This document shows, one piece after another, positions 1-7,225 of a stretch of DNA of 26,140 nucleotides. Made by a program: the position numbers and the translations under genes. Origin of the DNA: a virus; the IMG/VR virus record IMGVR_UViG_3300020437_000296, positions 1-26,140 of that record, one strand, 5' to 3'. The notes under the pieces were generated by a model. It made no database searches, had not been told where the DNA came from, and saw only the letters and a program-made list of their open reading frames with translations. How positions within the stretch are numbered: the first letter of the stretch is position 1; each line of letters opens with the position of its first letter.

Positions 1-395
1 TTGTCTATACTTCCCCATTTAGAACTAGAGTGTGAACCACATATAGCACAAGCAAGGTTACAAGTATTCCCCATTTTTAAATCTATTGCTTGTAGAGAAT
101 TCTTTTTATATCTAAAGTTCTTTGTCCATAATTTTATTTCTCTTTGTCTTTTGCTTTCGCCACCTGTTTGTTCAACTTCATAGCATTGTTTACAATCTGT
201 CTGATAGTAGTCATCAAAGTTTTTGATCCAGTCTTGTCTATCACTGTCTCTAAGTATTTCTGTAATTGTATGATAATGTGCGTTTGCTTTTTCTCCATTA
301 ATAGTAAATCTTTTAGAACTAATACAACAAGGAGTTGCCTCACCTTTTGTAGTAAGTTCAAGATTATTTGTTACTAATGGACAGAAATTACTCAT
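1..395 (-). CDS. Radical SAM protein with N-terminal cysteine region (3' part outside window)
   Basis: This reading frame is open from an ATG at 395 to the left edge, giving 131 residues. Reading the minus strand, it begins MSNFCPLVTNNLEL and has a CC pair at residues 23-24 and a CxxC at 68-71. A radical SAM cluster motif CNLACAIC follows (C112, C116, C119), which would bind a [4Fe-4S] cluster on SAM. The layout (P-C-C, then C-x2-C, then CxxxCxxC) matches the family annotated as twitch-domain radical SAM proteins. The start overlaps the stop of the upstream radical SAM gene by 8 nt (ATGAGTAA), which implies translational coupling. It is the third radical SAM gene in a row and more divergent than the other two. 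The substrate is unknown. The GGEP region and C-terminus lie outside the window. Confidence 0.85.
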   Translation of the reverse strand, partial: MSNFCPLVTNNLELTTKGEATPCCISSKRFTINGEKANAHYHTITEILRDSDRQDWIKNFDDYYQTDCKQCYEVEQTGGESKRQREIKLWTKNFRYKKNSLQAIDLKMGNTCNLACAICGSHSSSKWGSID

Positions 396-1944
396 TGACG
401 ATTACACCACCCAAAGCATCTTTATCAGTATCCCAACCACCGACACCTGCTTTTTCGTGTGCATCATCACCACCTTCGTATGATTCTGTAGTTGCAGGGT
501 CGCCTGCTCTGTCACCAACTTCAAGAACAAATGTTTTTGATTTGATTTGTTCTGGTGTAGGTGCTTTAGCATCTATAGTATCATACCAATCTGCGATAGG
601 ACCCTTGAATACTTCTCTGAAATCGTGACCTCTACGAACATCAAACTGTGAAAAGAATGCTTTAAAATCGTTATATAGTTTTGGAGTTTCCGCAGTATTC
701 TTGTGAGGAGTTTTTACAATATCAAGATAATCAATTAATCTTTGTACACTTGCTTTTTCGCCCTCTGTTAATTTTCTCTGCGGTCTGTCTGATATAAACC
801 ATCTTTCTAATTTGTCTTTATAAAAAGTTTTAATATGTTCTGGCAATATTGCGGCACTTTGAAAAGAAGGAAAACGTAAAATATTTAAAGTCATAGTAGG
901 CGCACGTTGTCCGTATTCTTCTCTCAAGTCTAGCATCTCATCCATAAAGTTTGTAATAGTAACTAAACACAATGAGTTAATAGTCATCATCATATGTAAC
1001 TTTTTCACATTTGATTCTTTTAATACACGATGAATATTTGATTTCCATAAATCATAATTCAATCCATCACGTATATATTCTGCTTGTTCTTTTGTTGCTT
1101 CCATTGATGTATAGATTTCAAAGTTAGGAACAAACCAAGACTTTTCAATAAGTTTGTCTAATACTTTTGGTTTCTCAGGAGATAGATTTGAATTAATTGC
1201 GAAACGCATATTTCTACCTCTATCAGGATTCTTTTCAAACCAATCGAATAGTTTCCAAGTACCTCTATGCATAATAGGCTCACCGCCTGTAATTCTAATT
1301 TCTTCTAAACAATCTGCTAAGTCACTTTCCCACCACTTATGAAATGCTTGAATATACGGATTGTCTTCTTCTTGTTTAGACACAGGAGCCGCCCAAGGAG
1401 CAGTATCTACAAAGTGTCCTCTACCATCTGATTGTATATTTTGATAAGCACCATATGTGTTTATATCTTTAACCCAAGCAGTTGAGAATGCTGGATTACA
1501 ATATGAACATTTAAGATTACAAGCACGGTCAAATGAAATTTCTAATGTACGTAAATTTACATTATCGTCCCAAGGCATATTAGCACTCTTTTCGACATCT
1601 TCATCTTTAAATATTTCTGTTTTGAAAACTCTATCTGAAATATGGTCTTTACCCATATCTTCAACTTTCCAACAGTATTCACATTCTGCAGGACGTTTGC
1701 CTTCTTGCATATACTTACGCATAAGTTTTTTATGCTTTGTATTATGAATAGCCGTAGGATTATCTTTTAATTCTTCTAGTGGAATCCAATGACCAGGTGG
1801 GTGGTGACAACTAGCAGTTTGTCCGTGACCTAACCAGATAGTTGCGTTATACCACTTCGCCGCACAGTAAGACGTACTGACAGGATCTATCATACGTTTT
1901 TTGTATTGGTGAAGTGTTTCGCCTTCCCAGTGTTTTCTACCCAT
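388..1944 (-). CDS. Radical SAM protein with N-terminal twitch/SPASM-like cysteine region
   Basis: This is a 518 aa radical SAM enzyme, read from an ATG at 1944. An upstream in-frame ATG at 1974 would give 528 aa, but I prefer 1944. It has a GAGG ribosome site six bases upstream, and it overlaps the previous stop by 8 nt (ATGGGTAG), as the next junction also does. In 528 aa numbering the cluster motif CNLKCSYC has C152, C156 and C159, and the SAM-binding GGEP is at 230-233. Ahead of these lie conserved cysteines in SCHHPPGHWIPLEEL (C56) and ECEYCW (C98, C101), which resemble the auxiliary-cluster part of twitch-type radical SAM proteins. It is clearly paralogous to the gene upstream. The family can modify peptides or small molecules, but no substrate can be read from the sequence. 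Context: a minus-strand cassette with glycosyltransferases beyond the tail genes. Confidence 0.88.
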   Translation of the reverse strand: MGRKHWEGETLHQYKKRMIDPVSTSYCAAKWYNATIWLGHGQTASCHHPPGHWIPLEELKDNPTAIHNTKHKKLMRKYMQEGKRPAECEYCWKVEDMGKDHISDRVFKTEIFKDEDVEKSANMPWDDNVNLRTLEISFDRACNLKCSYCNPAFSTAWVKDINTYGAYQNIQSDGRGHFVDTAPWAAPVSKQEEDNPYIQAFHKWWESDLADCLEEIRITGGEPIMHRGTWKLFDWFEKNPDRGRNMRFAINSNLSPEKPKVLDKLIEKSWFVPNFEIYTSMEATKEQAEYIRDGLNYDLWKSNIHRVLKESNVKKLHMMMTINSLCLVTITNFMDEMLDLREEYGQRAPTMTLNILRFPSFQSAAILPEHIKTFYKDKLERWFISDRPQRKLTEGEKASVQRLIDYLDIVKTPHKNTAETPKLYNDFKAFFSQFDVRRGHDFREVFKGPIADWYDTIDAKAPTPEQIKSKTFVLEVGDRAGDPATTESYEGGDDAHEKAGVGGWDTDKDALGGVIVNE

Positions 1945-3502
1945 ATTTTGCCTCGTATTCTTCTTTTGCCTCATTCCAGAAATCAGTCATTTCAGGGAAA
2001 GTTTCTAGGAAATTAAGACCTCTTCTTTCATCGTATTGTTTAAAGTATTCATAAAAACGAATAAGATGTGTACTTAATTCGTCATCTGTCATATTTATCC
2101 CCTCTTTGGCCCACGCCAAATCACGTTCAAGTTTTAATACTTCATAATTCTTAAAACCTGTGTACTTTCGACCATATAAGTCATTCTCTAAAACATTATC
2201 TTTCATAAAGTTAATATTATCTTGTATAGTATCAAGTAATGTCGGATCTGCTAACTGAATTGTCATCCAGTCAGGATATCTTAGATAAGGGATATCAAAC
2301 CAAACTCTTTGTCTTTTCTTTCTAACAAAAGGTGGGTGTTTGAAACCATTATAGTCTGGTGGTTGTATAATTTTATCTTCTTGATTTTCATATCCAAATT
2401 CTTCACGTAAATCTAATACCATCTGTAAAAATCCACGTAGATTTGGTATGCTCAATAATTGAAAAGTATTAATAAAAGAAATTTCAGTTCCATCTGTTTC
2501 ACGTAATACTCTGCGACAATTATTATACATTTTATCAAAGTCTAATCCATCACGCATATATTCTGCTTGTTTGCCTACACCATCAACACTAACATATAAA
2601 CTAAAATGTTTGTATGCAGGTGCGACATACCAGTGATTGCCACTATCTGGATTAAATCTTTTTGGATCTTCCCATACACGAATTTCTTCACAAGACTTAA
2701 TCTTATCAATAAACTTATCGAATAGTTTATCTTGTGGAGGACACATATTTGATGTAATACTTAAGTCAAGAAATGGATTTGGATTTTCATTTACATAATC
2801 AAATACTTTAAATGTATTGCTATCCATTAATGGTTCACCACCTGTCATACGAAAAACTTTCAAGTCTCTGTATATCATTGGAAACCATTTCCAAAATGCT
2901 TCGATATAAGGATTATCTTTACGTGCTACTTCTAATGGCATCAAACCAGTCTTACGCAAGTAATCTATATCATTATGACCTGTGCCATTACTGAAACGAA
3001 ATCCACCGTGTTTCTTTACATCATCTTCCCAAGCCGTTGACAAATGAGGAGAACAATAACTACATTTAAAGTTACACGCCTGATTAAAATTAACTTCTAC
3101 ATATCTTGGTGTTATGTTATGATCCCAAGGATTATTTACTACTTCGTCCCAGGCATCTTTAACCCACCATTCACTTGAGCGATAATGCCTATCACTCAAC
3201 CTACCACCTTTCGGGGCGTTAGGGGCATCTTCAACGTTCCAGCAATATTGACACCCTTCAGGTCGAGTGCCACATTTCATTTGCTTACGTTCTTCTAATT
3301 TGAATGTAGTATTGTGTAACGCATTAGGATCTTTTTTAAGTTCTTCTAATGGTATAGGGTGAGTTGGCGGGTGATAACAACTATGTGTTCTACCTTGTGG
3401 TAAATGCAAACTCACTTGTAACCATTTTGCCATACACATTGATGGCGATAGAGAATTTAATTTATCCCTGGTTACTATTGCATCGTCATCATAATTCGCC
3501 AT
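1937..3502 (-). CDS. Radical SAM protein with N-terminal twitch/SPASM-like cysteine region
   Basis: This 521 aa protein has a radical SAM core with CNFKCSYC (C143, C147, C150) and GGEP at 221-224. A conserved strand/loop SVDGVGKQAEYMRDGLDFDK follows and has a counterpart (TSMEATKEQAEYIRDGLNYD) in the next gene. The N-terminal region carries C42 (SCYHPP), a HPIPLEELKKDPNALHN stretch and C84/C87 (GCQYCW). It aligns end to end with the downstream paralog, so the pair arose by duplication. It starts 7 nt after the 325 aa gene and overlaps the next gene by 8 nt. The ribosome site is weak, so expression probably depends on coupling to the upstream gene. A peptide- or sugar-modifying role is inferred from family and context only. 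Confidence 0.88.
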   Translation of the reverse strand: MANYDDDAIVTRDKLNSLSPSMCMAKWLQVSLHLPQGRTHSCYHPPTHPIPLEELKKDPNALHNTTFKLEERKQMKCGTRPEGCQYCWNVEDAPNAPKGGRLSDRHYRSSEWWVKDAWDEVVNNPWDHNITPRYVEVNFNQACNFKCSYCSPHLSTAWEDDVKKHGGFRFSNGTGHNDIDYLRKTGLMPLEVARKDNPYIEAFWKWFPMIYRDLKVFRMTGGEPLMDSNTFKVFDYVNENPNPFLDLSITSNMCPPQDKLFDKFIDKIKSCEEIRVWEDPKRFNPDSGNHWYVAPAYKHFSLYVSVDGVGKQAEYMRDGLDFDKMYNNCRRVLRETDGTEISFINTFQLLSIPNLRGFLQMVLDLREEFGYENQEDKIIQPPDYNGFKHPPFVRKKRQRVWFDIPYLRYPDWMTIQLADPTLLDTIQDNINFMKDNVLENDLYGRKYTGFKNYEVLKLERDLAWAKEGINMTDDELSTHLIRFYEYFKQYDERRGLNFLETFPEMTDFWNEAKEEYEAKYG

Positions 3503-3509
3503 ATCATCT

Positions 3510-4487
3510 TTACTTGTCCCAACCAGTCTGCTTTTCAGTTGCTAATGGATTTGCAACTCTAGGTGGGTTTGTATAAACACGTTTAAAGAATCTTCCGACT
3601 TCAGGAGTTGGATCGCAAAGTTCTAAATCTAATTTATTAACAAGTATATCACCTGTATCTAAACACGCATCATACAATTTCTCGTAATCCCAAGTTAGTT
3701 TAGTTTTCTCACACTTCATATCTCCTCCCTCAAACTTAGGGAAAAGTACATTATCAAAATGTTCTTTGAACCAATCAAAACTTGAAATACTTTCTAATAG
3801 AAAGTCAGGATTCAAATTGATATCAAAGCATCCTAATCTCGCTCCATAGATTGCCCATAGACCGTTATCTATATCTGCACCTATGTTTTGCCAAGTAATT
3901 AATCTTTCGTAGTTCTTAGGCCATATTCTCTTTTTAAATTCATTTGGTTTGACTACTTTACCTTCATCTAAAGACATCTTAACACCTTCACGATATCCTG
4001 CTCTAAAGGCTTGATATGGAGAGCCAGCATTATGTACAGTTGAATAAATGTTATTCATTTGTATATAATTCAAGTCCCAACAAAAATCTACTTTCTTAGT
4101 TTCTTCATCTGCATTTTCGTGTGTTTTCATATTAAGAACTAAGTCAACAGGCCAACATTTGATACCACCATTGCCGTATACTAAACCATTGACTACGTTT
4201 TTACCACACCAAGATATAACAGAATTACTCAAGTCTGTGCCTTCTGGAAATGATAACTCTATATCAAAGAATTTTTCATCTACGATATTATCTCCATCAA
4301 CACTTATAAATCTTTCAGTGTCACTTTGTCTAGCACATTCTTTGTGTGCATTATCAAATCCTTTTACTCCGTCAACACGTTTAGCAAAAGGAAATTTACT
4401 TATTAAGTCTGCCCAATGTTTTTCTTTTTCGGGTTCGTCATAACTAATATAAAATATGTCTAACTCGCCTACTTCAAGTTTTGTCAT
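3510..4487 (-). CDS. Putative GT-A-like glycosyltransferase
   Basis: This 325 aa soluble protein has an N-terminal Rossmann-like alternation (LDIFYISYDEPEKEKHWADL) ending in RFISVDGDNIVDEKFF. Its DGD at residues 64-66 sits where GT-A enzymes place the metal- and nucleotide-sugar-binding DxD. Later come a GNGGIKCWP segment, an aromatic-rich middle and FRAGYREGVKMSL. There is no signal peptide or membrane span. The start overlaps the stop of the 191 aa gene by 4 nt (ATGA), and it is followed 7 nt later by the first radical SAM gene. Fold and DxD support a nucleotide-sugar transferase, but I do not recognise a characterised family, so donor and acceptor are unknown. It is less similar to the two glycosyltransferases upstream than those are to each other. 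Confidence 0.6.
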   Translation of the reverse strand: MTKLEVGELDIFYISYDEPEKEKHWADLISKFPFAKRVDGVKGFDNAHKECARQSDTERFISVDGDNIVDEKFFDIELSFPEGTDLSNSVISWCGKNVVNGLVYGNGGIKCWPVDLVLNMKTHENADEETKKVDFCWDLNYIQMNNIYSTVHNAGSPYQAFRAGYREGVKMSLDEGKVVKPNEFKKRIWPKNYERLITWQNIGADIDNGLWAIYGARLGCFDINLNPDFLLESISSFDWFKEHFDNVLFPKFEGGDMKCEKTKLTWDYEKLYDACLDTGDILVNKLDLELCDPTPEVGRFFKRVYTNPPRVANPLATEKQTGWDK

Positions 4488-5059
4488 TTAATTCTCCTGA
4501 ATGAATATGTATCTAAAAACTTTTGTGTATAGATACTTATATCATATTTATTATATTCGAATTTAACATCTACACCATCACTTAACAATTTAGCAAATGG
4601 TATAGATAGTGTTTTTATTAAAAAGTCTGGTCTATCTTTGTACGTAACAAAAAACATATGTTTAGTTTTTCCAGCAACTGTAACACTTTGTGAAGCATCT
4701 ACTTCTGATTTCGCTTTTAAATCTTCACTTGGTTTTAAAGAAATTGTTTCACCATCATATGTTATGTCAATATCTGCATTATCATATTCTTCAATTTTTA
4801 CTAATTGGTTTTCTTTACTCTTTTGTTTTATATCTACTTTCGTTCTTTTAATCTCATACGTAAAAACACTATCAGGAATTTTAACTATTTTAAAGTCCGA
4901 TATTTTTATTACACCTTCTAAGAAAGGTTTTATATCTTCTATTTCAAAATATGTATGTTTCTTATCTTCATCGATAGTTGATGAAATAGAAAGTATGTTT
5001 CCGTTGTCATCAAAATTTACAATACGAGTAGTTTCTGTAGGTTCTTTTACACTTATCAT
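4484..5059 (-). CDS. Hypothetical protein, lysine-rich and probably beta-rich
   Basis: This 191 aa protein is not one I recognise. It has no signal peptide, membrane segment or cysteine, and alternates short hydrophobic strands with charged turns (for example FEIEDIKPFLEGVIKISDF and ADIDITYDGETISLKPSEDLK). The C-terminal part, KTKHMFFVTYKDRPDFLIKT onward, looks like a compact alpha/beta segment. It overlaps both neighbours by 4 nt ATGA junctions: upstream the 285 aa glycosyltransferase, downstream the 325 aa DGD protein. It is therefore almost certainly co-translated with them and may be a partner or acceptor in the same pathway. That role is inferred from position only. Confidence 0.8.
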   Translation of the reverse strand: MISVKEPTETTRIVNFDDNGNILSISSTIDEDKKHTYFEIEDIKPFLEGVIKISDFKIVKIPDSVFTYEIKRTKVDIKQKSKENQLVKIEEYDNADIDITYDGETISLKPSEDLKAKSEVDASQSVTVAGKTKHMFFVTYKDRPDFLIKTLSIPFAKLLSDGVDVKFEYNKYDISIYTQKFLDTYSFRRIK

Positions 5060-5913
5060 ATACCTAATGTCCTCTCATATTTTTCTATCTTGTCATCTGT
5101 CATCCATTCTTTTTCAACATAATGAAAAGGTAGAGATTGTTCATAGTTAGCCACTCTAACTTTTAAGTCTGATCCTAGTTCACTAGGAATACTTTCTGTC
5201 CATATACCTGATATTTTTGTTGACGCAATATTTTGTATATAACTTTTCATATGTACAAAAGTAGGAACGTCTTTAATATCATAATCACAAACTTCGTTTT
5301 CTAAATCTAATAATTTAATTGCTAGTGCATATGCCAAATCTGCACTCATCCAGTTTTGACCTATACCTTTTAAAAACTTATCATAATATACGTGCCAATG
5401 TGTCATAATGATTTCAATCATTCTAAACAATTCAAATGTAGTTTGTGATTCTTTAAAGTATGTAAAATTACTATAGATGTTAGGTAACTCTAATTCTGTA
5501 AACTTTGTTCTATAGTAATCACTTTTTACATTTTCATTTCTAAATGTTTTTACATTTGTACAAGCCCACACTTCTTTCTTTGATAGATAATCCCACCATT
5601 GGTCTACAGGTTGAGTAAAAACAACATCTGTATCTAAAATAATACTTTCTTTAAAAGGAGTCATATGTGGATACTTCCATTTATTGTGTATCTTCCAAAC
5701 GTCACCTTTTGCAGGATCATTCCAAGGAATATCAACTACATAATCAAAAACTTCTTTATACTTGTCTGGCATTGCAGATTTTGTATCTTCATCTACACAA
5801 ACACAAAACTGATTTTCTTTTTGTGTTGCCTTTAAACTCAAAGCAAGGGCATACGCAAGTTTCAAATAATCTACTTTACTATTTTGTGCTATTGCTATAT
5901 AGCCTCTACTCAT
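5056..5913 (-). CDS. Putative GT-A (GT8-like) glycosyltransferase
   Basis: This 285 aa protein starts MSRGYIAIAQNSKVDYLKLA, a first strand and helix typical of GT8/GT-A enzymes. ESIILDTDVVF follows, with the metal/nucleotide-sugar-binding DTD at residues 94-96, and then PVDQWWDYL. The middle holds a helical aromatic-rich stretch (FRMIEIIMTHWHVYYDKFL) and SADLAYALAIKLL. It is a paralog of the 291 aa gene upstream: shared start, shared VDYxKxA, shared DxD, and shared late motif with an Asp-x3-Ala (SADLAYALAI against RNDFVFSMAI). It overlaps its neighbours by 4 nt on each side. The family transfers sugars from nucleotide donors in the cytoplasm. The acceptor could be a tail protein, DNA or a host glycan, and I cannot distinguish these. 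Confidence 0.72.
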   Translation of the reverse strand: MSRGYIAIAQNSKVDYLKLAYALALSLKATQKENQFCVCVDEDTKSAMPDKYKEVFDYVVDIPWNDPAKGDVWKIHNKWKYPHMTPFKESIILDTDVVFTQPVDQWWDYLSKKEVWACTNVKTFRNENVKSDYYRTKFTELELPNIYSNFTYFKESQTTFELFRMIEIIMTHWHVYYDKFLKGIGQNWMSADLAYALAIKLLDLENEVCDYDIKDVPTFVHMKSYIQNIASTKISGIWTESIPSELGSDLKVRVANYEQSLPFHYVEKEWMTDDKIEKYERTLGI

Positions 5914-6785
5914 AACGTTTGTCCTTTTTCTAAGAAAGTATCAATATTTCTTTCGATACCTTTCTTATTCATAATATGTAAATCTGTATTAGTAAATCTA
6001 GCAAGATTGTGTAATGTTAGTTTTTCTGGCTTTGCACAAAACAAAATAATATCATTACTTGAATTTACTCTAAACACATCATCCATATCAAAACTATTAT
6101 TTAGATATTCAATTGGAAGAGCAGGTACTTTTGAATCCACTCTACCATTCAAGATATGAATTGCCATTGAAAAAACAAAATCATTCCTAAACAACTGTCC
6201 ACCTGTACAATTATACAGAAAATAATAGTATCTGAAATTTTCTTTAATGTGTGATATAAGGTAAAACAGATTTTCAGTATATTCAGATTTTCTAAAATAG
6301 AAGACAGTTGCCCAATACATAGGAATTGAAAAATCGTCAATATAGGAAATGTTGCCGCCATGTCTACCAGAAACATCCCTATACTGACAATTAATCATAA
6401 GGTCGTTTTCACTACCCCATACTTGGTCTAGTGTATTACTCATTACAAAGTAATCACCGTCTATGACCAGAGTTTCATCATAAGGAGATAACTCATATAT
6501 GTCACTTCTACCCATATTGATAAAAGGTGCATAGTTTGAATCTTCATAAGTATCCTTAAATAATCTTATGTTTGGATGTGATTGGGAAGCATCCTGAATA
6601 ATAGTCCTGTCAAAATATTTGTCTATTAATCTTTTATTTGCTTTTTGTGATTTTGAATCTGTTATTAAACAAATCTCATCAAACTTTGATAAATTCTTTC
6701 TAACAAATCCTGCACTAGCACAAGCAATTTTGATATAATCGACTAGTCCATTATTAGATGCAAAGATTACAATACCTTTGCTCAT
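5910..6785 (-). CDS. Putative GT-A (GT8-like) glycosyltransferase
   Basis: This 291 aa protein begins MSKGIVIFASNNGLVDYIKI and carries ETLVIDGDYFVM, with DGD at residues 109-111 as the likely DxD. A SGRHGGNISYIDDF segment and RNDFVFSMAIHIL follow. It has the same plan as the 285 aa gene downstream, and the two probably arose by duplication. No signal peptide or membrane span is visible. It starts 1 nt past the stop of the 127 aa gene and overlaps the next gene by 4 nt. Because the two paralogs differ in the DxD (DGD against DTD) and in the substrate-side middle region, they may add different sugars or act in sequence. That is inference. Confidence 0.72.
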   Translation of the reverse strand: MSKGIVIFASNNGLVDYIKIACASAGFVRKNLSKFDEICLITDSKSQKANKRLIDKYFDRTIIQDASQSHPNIRLFKDTYEDSNYAPFINMGRSDIYELSPYDETLVIDGDYFVMSNTLDQVWGSENDLMINCQYRDVSGRHGGNISYIDDFSIPMYWATVFYFRKSEYTENLFYLISHIKENFRYYYFLYNCTGGQLFRNDFVFSMAIHILNGRVDSKVPALPIEYLNNSFDMDDVFRVNSSNDIILFCAKPEKLTLHNLARFTNTDLHIMNKKGIERNIDTFLEKGQTL

Positions 6786-6786
6786 A

Positions 6787-7170
6787 TTATATTTCTAGAA
6801 CCTTCTCTACTTTTCTTGAACTTTTCAACTTCTGATAGTCGTTGTAATATTCATTAATTGATTCAAAATATAAACTAGATATATCCTCTAAGAACTTTGC
6901 AGTATCTTCAACCTTAATTGGAATATCGTTCTTATCTAAGATAACAACTTCTGTTTTTCCAGATTGAACAATCATATGCATAAAACTAATCAATGATTGA
7001 TTTACATTGAAAGAACCACCACTATTGCTATAGTTAAGTAGGTTCTGAGTTTTAATTTTTAAGTTATTCTTATTGAGATTAAATGTTTGCATTGTGTTCG
7101 AAAACTCCAATGCTTTTTCAAGCCTTTCAACGTCTTTGTCTGAAGGCGAAATATCCGTTTTTGTTGACAT
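6787..7170 (-). CDS. Hypothetical protein, first gene of the glycosyltransferase/radical SAM cassette
   Basis: This 127 aa protein has no recognised family. It is acidic/lysine-rich with helical ends (DKDVERLEKALEFSNTMQTF near the start, YFESINEYYNDYQKLKSS near the end) and a central NVNQSLISFMHMIVQ followed by EVVILDKNDIPIKVED. There are no cysteines, signal peptide or membrane span. The start at 7170 is firm because an AAGGAG ribosome site (7178-7183) lies 7 bases upstream. It is the first gene after a strong sigma70-like promoter and is followed with a single-base gap by a glycosyltransferase, so it is part of the same transcript. An assembly-factor or adaptor role is possible but unsupported. 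Confidence 0.8.
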   Translation of the reverse strand: MSTKTDISPSDKDVERLEKALEFSNTMQTFNLNKNNLKIKTQNLLNYSNSGGSFNVNQSLISFMHMIVQSGKTEVVILDKNDIPIKVEDTAKFLEDISSLYFESINEYYNDYQKLKSSRKVEKVLEI

Positions 7171-7177
7171 GGTTATT

Positions 7178-7183
7178 CTCCTT
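7178..7183 (-). promoter_or_regulatory. Ribosome binding site of the 127 aa gene
   Basis: AAGGAG on the minus strand ends 7 bases before the ATG at 7170. It fixes the start of the first cassette gene and is one of the strongest ribosome sites in the window. Confidence 0.8.
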
Positions 7184-7194
7184 ATATTCTTTCT

Positions 7195-7223
7195 ATAATA
7201 CTAAAAAATAAGGTGAATGTCAA
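7195..7223 (-). promoter_or_regulatory. Sigma70-like promoter for the accessory cassette
   Basis: On the minus strand TTGACA (7218-7223) is followed by a 17-base spacer and TATTAT (7195-7200). The -35 is a perfect match and the -10 matches five of six, at ideal spacing. It sits 2 bases after the TAG of the 327 aa structural gene and about 25 bases ahead of the first cassette ATG, so it points leftward into the glycosyltransferase/radical SAM genes. It resembles host-polymerase promoters and not T4-type late promoters. Confidence 0.78.
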
Positions 7224-7225
7224 GC

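Noticed and set aside
134-377. Short frames on both strands near the left edge
   Set aside because: They are out of frame with the start-anchored radical SAM gene that fills 1-395 and show no motifs or ribosome sites.
1945-1974. ATG at 1974 as start of the second radical SAM gene
   Set aside because: It has a weaker ribosome site and a 38 nt overlap. The ATG at 1944 has a GAGG at proper spacing and an 8 nt overlap like the next junction.
2092-2099. A third GATAAATA on the minus strand
   Set aside because: It lies deep inside a radical SAM coding sequence, far from any gene start, and is likely chance in AT-rich DNA.
7171-7225. Rho-independent terminator after the structural block
   Set aside because: I found no GC-rich hairpin followed by a T-run. 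The gap is filled by the promoter and ribosome site.
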